A stretch of DNA of 64,000 nucleotides, from assembly GCA_035517495.1 (NCBI GenBank), contig DATIYT010000104.1, positions 62,001 to 126,000 of the forward strand, given 5' to 3'. Numbering within the stretch: the stretch's first letter is position 1; each line of letters begins with the position of its first letter. Below, in pieces: positions 62,295-64,000 of the stretch. Source of the stretch: DASZHJ01 sp035517495 (GTDB lineage Bacteria; Pseudomonadota; Alphaproteobacteria; ATCC43930; CGMCC-115725). The notes beneath the pieces are model-generated. The model made no database searches, was not told where the DNA came from, and worked only from the letters and a program-made list of their open reading frames with translations. A program made the translations under genes and the position numbers.

Positions 62295-63158
62295 ATGGTT
62301 TCAACCGCTTATGCCGGTGCCGAGGCACCGGACCGACACCGCGCACCATCAGCGCGCGCGGACTTCACAATCGCCCAAGACTGGTCGGCTTACTCCGGAG
62401 AAGAGCATGAAACCTGGCGCCTGTTGTTCCACCGCCAGGAGGCGGTGCTTGAGCACCGTGCTTGCCGCGAATTCCTGGCGGGGATGCGCGACCTCGGCGT
62501 CGCCGCCGATACTATCCCGGATTTCCAGCGCCTGAACGATGTGCTGCACAATGCGACTCGATGGTCGATCGTCGCGGTACCGGGTCTGGTTCCCGACGCC
62601 ATCTTCTTCGACCATCTCGCGCACCGGCGCTTTCCATCCACCTGTTTTATTCGCCGCCGCGACCAGCTCGACTACCTTCAGGAGCCCGACGTTTTTCACG
62701 ACATTTTCGGCCACGTGCCGATGCTGATGAACCCGGTTTTTGCCGATTACATGGAGGCTTACGGCAAGGGCGGACTCAAGGCATTACATCTGGGCGCGCT
62801 GCACCACCTGGCGCGGCTTTATTGGTACACGGTGGAGTTCGGATTGATCGCGACCTCGGAGGGCCTGCGCATCTATGGCTCAGGCATCGTCTCTTCCAAG
62901 GGGGAGTCGGTTTACTGCCTCGAGGATCCCCGCCCCAATCGAATCGGTTTCGGCTTGATGCGCGTTATGCGCACCCGCTACCGGATCGACGACTACCAAC
63001 AGACTTATTTCGTCATCGACAGCTTTGATCAGTTGTTCGAAGCGACGCGCCCCGACTTCACGCCGTATTACGCCGAGCTTGCGGGACTGTCGGAAATTGG
63101 TCCCTCGGACATTCTCCCGGGAGACCGCGTGTTGCACCGCGGTATCCCCGGCGGCTAG
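62295..63158 (+). CDS. phhA: Phenylalanine 4-monooxygenase
   Basis: The 287-residue pterin-dependent hydroxylase turns Phe into Tyr. FHDIFGHVPMLMNPVFADYM has the two Fe-binding His, and LYWYTVEFGLIATSEGLRIY the Glu ligand; RTRYRIDDYQQTYFVIDSF follows. No DcoH (phhB) gene is adjacent, so pterin recycling must come from elsewhere. A weak hairpin follows the stop. Confidence 0.95.
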   Translation: MVSTAYAGAEAPDRHRAPSARADFTIAQDWSAYSGEEHETWRLLFHRQEAVLEHRACREFLAGMRDLGVAADTIPDFQRLNDVLHNATRWSIVAVPGLVPDAIFFDHLAHRRFPSTCFIRRRDQLDYLQEPDVFHDIFGHVPMLMNPVFADYMEAYGKGGLKALHLGALHHLARLYWYTVEFGLIATSEGLRIYGSGIVSSKGESVYCLEDPRPNRIGFGLMRVMRTRYRIDDYQQTYFVIDSFDQLFEATRPDFTPYYAELAGLSEIGPSDILPGDRVLHRGIPGG

Positions 63159-63467
63159 GCAGAAAAAATGGGCCGTGCTTGCACACGGCCCAAGTTTAGG
63201 GAGGAAACGCCTAGAAGACGTACGGCAGGACAACGTCCATGCCGCACCGCAAAATATGGGGTCCTGTCGCCCTCAAATCAAGCGAAAAAACCCGATGGTT
63301 CGGCGGGATAGCCCCACCGTGGTATTTTTGCTACAGGCCTTTTGCGGGGCATTGATTTTGCAGTGCAAAATCACGCTGAAAGTGACATTGGTCACGCAAA
63401 AAGCGCGTGATTTTGCCGCAGCGCATAGTCGAACCTAATCGACCAAGCGAATTCCGCCAATCCGACT
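63159..63467. other. Gene-free region with nested inverted repeats
   Basis: After a hairpin at 63169-63192 the region contains GCAAAATCACGC (63365-63376) and its exact complement GCGTGATTTTGC (63405-63416), enclosing a smaller hairpin GTGAC (63382-63386) / GTCAC (63391-63395). A third copy arm, GATTTTGC (63354-63361), pairs alternatively with 63365-63372. No gene is supported. Confidence 0.6.
63169..63192 (+). terminator. Hairpin after phhA
   Basis: TGGGCCGTG (63169-63177) pairs with CACGGCCCA (63184-63192) around a 6-nt loop, only 11 nt past the phhA stop. The T run behind it is short (AGTTT). Confidence 0.6.
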
Positions 63468-64000
63468 TCAGCCCCAAAGGCTTGGCTTTGGCGGAAAGAG
63501 CGTACTGCCGTCGTACCGCAAACCCGGCTGGCGGTCTCGCCCCAGCAGCAGCGGCGCATCCAGATCCACGAACTCGGCCTGCTGCGCCACCAGAGTGGCG
63601 GGCGCCATCGCGAGCGACGTTCCGATCATGCAGCCGACCATGATGCCGAAACCGGACGCGCGCGCGGCCTGAGCGAGAAGCAGCGCTTCGGTCAGGCCAC
63701 CGGTTTTGTCGAGCTTGATATTGACGAACTCGTATTTGCCGCGGAGCCCCGCCAAGTCGTCGCGCGTGTGGCAACTCTCATCGGCGCAGACCGGGACCGG
63801 GTGCGGCCGATCGGCGAGCGCGCCATCCTGGCCCGCCGGCAAAGGCTGCTCGATCAGCGCCACGCCAAGCTCCCTGAGCGCCGCTCCATAACGATCGAAA
63901 TGCTGGGGCGTCCATCCCTCATTGGCATCCACGATGAGGCGCGCCTTGGGCGCAGCGGCACGAATCGCGCGAACCCGGTCAAGATCGCCCTCGCCGGTCA
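63468..64000 (-). CDS. Dipeptide epimerase (enolase superfamily), partial
   Basis: The 5' part is cut by the window end; the visible 177 codons form the C-terminal barrel of an L-Ala-D/L-Glu-type epimerase. ARLIVDANEGWTPQHF (metal Asp), LIEQPLPAG (metal Glu), VCADESCHTRDDL (metal Asp), VNIKLDKTGGLTEAL (catalytic Lys) and MVGCMIGTSLAMAPA are visible. The enzyme recycles murein peptides. The frame runs to the last base at 64000. Confidence 0.85.
   Translation of the reverse strand, partial: TGEGDLDRVRAIRAAAPKARLIVDANEGWTPQHFDRYGAALRELGVALIEQPLPAGQDGALADRPHPVPVCADESCHTRDDLAGLRGKYEFVNIKLDKTGGLTEALLLAQAARASGFGIMVGCMIGTSLAMAPATLVAQQAEFVDLDAPLLLGRDRQPGLRYDGSTLFPPKPSLWG

Overview
The window is a compact, GC-rich stretch of an alphaproteobacterial chromosome. 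The lineage rests on a SAM-II riboswitch upstream of metX-metW, a CpdR-type single-domain regulator beside an N-formylglutamate amidohydrolase gene, the order chorismate mutase-hisC-tyrC divergent from metX-metW, a PhaR-PhaABC locus, and a MucR-like segment. The genus cannot be named from sequence reading alone. No insertion sequence, prophage or CRISPR array was seen. Most genes sit in tight operons with 4-nt start/stop overlaps.

Layout. 1-6 kb: PAS_5 and DUF202 proteins, a SpoIIAA-like protein, the RNase P RNA gene (rnpB, minus strand), an exported FecR/DUF6600 protein, an AmpD-like amidase and an unannotated EamA-transporter remnant. 6-9.4 kb: tRNA aminocarboxypropyltransferase, HAD dehalogenase, an unknown protein, and ChaC. 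9.4-14.5 kb: aromatic amino-acid operon (chorismate mutase with a degenerate prephenate-dehydratase-like tail, hisC, tyrC, chaC) divergent from metX-metW, which is preceded by promoter, SAM-II aptamer, terminator and a 31-codon leader ORF. 16-21 kb: polyhydroxyalkanoate locus (phaB, phaA, a PhaC-like synthase, a coiled-coil partner overlapping it by almost 200 nt, divergent phaR). 21-25.4 kb: ParDE toxin-antitoxin, PAS-GGDEF-EAL protein, hydrolase, XRE regulator.

25.5-33.7 kb is the most interesting part. A six-gene operon (hyfB, C, E, F, G, I homologues) encodes a complex I/group-4-hydrogenase-like membrane assembly. Its large subunit has serines where the first NiFe-binding CxxC should be, and no ferredoxin subunit is present. 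This is what energy-converting-hydrogenase-related (Ehr) complexes look like. Directly downstream is a protein joining a MucR-like helix, two AT-hooks and a degenerate cold-shock fold.

33.8-42.4 kb: GST, hydrolase, SDR, glycosyltransferase/VTT pair, glcDEF glycolate oxidase and rpmJ. 42.4-49 kb: small membrane and stress proteins, OsmC with a near-consensus promoter, an isoquinoline-oxidoreductase-type molybdenum hydroxylase pair, and a NarL-type regulator. 49-59 kb: complete branched-chain amino-acid-type ABC transporter (livKHMGF), an orphan NMT1-like protein, an AI-2E family permease, and a VOC/thioesterase/FAH trio that may be a catabolic unit. 59-64 kb: cyclic-nucleotide-binding protein, tRNA-Val(GAC), cpdR, N-formylglutamate amidohydrolase, acetyltransferase, phenylalanine hydroxylase, and a dipeptide epimerase cut by the window edge.
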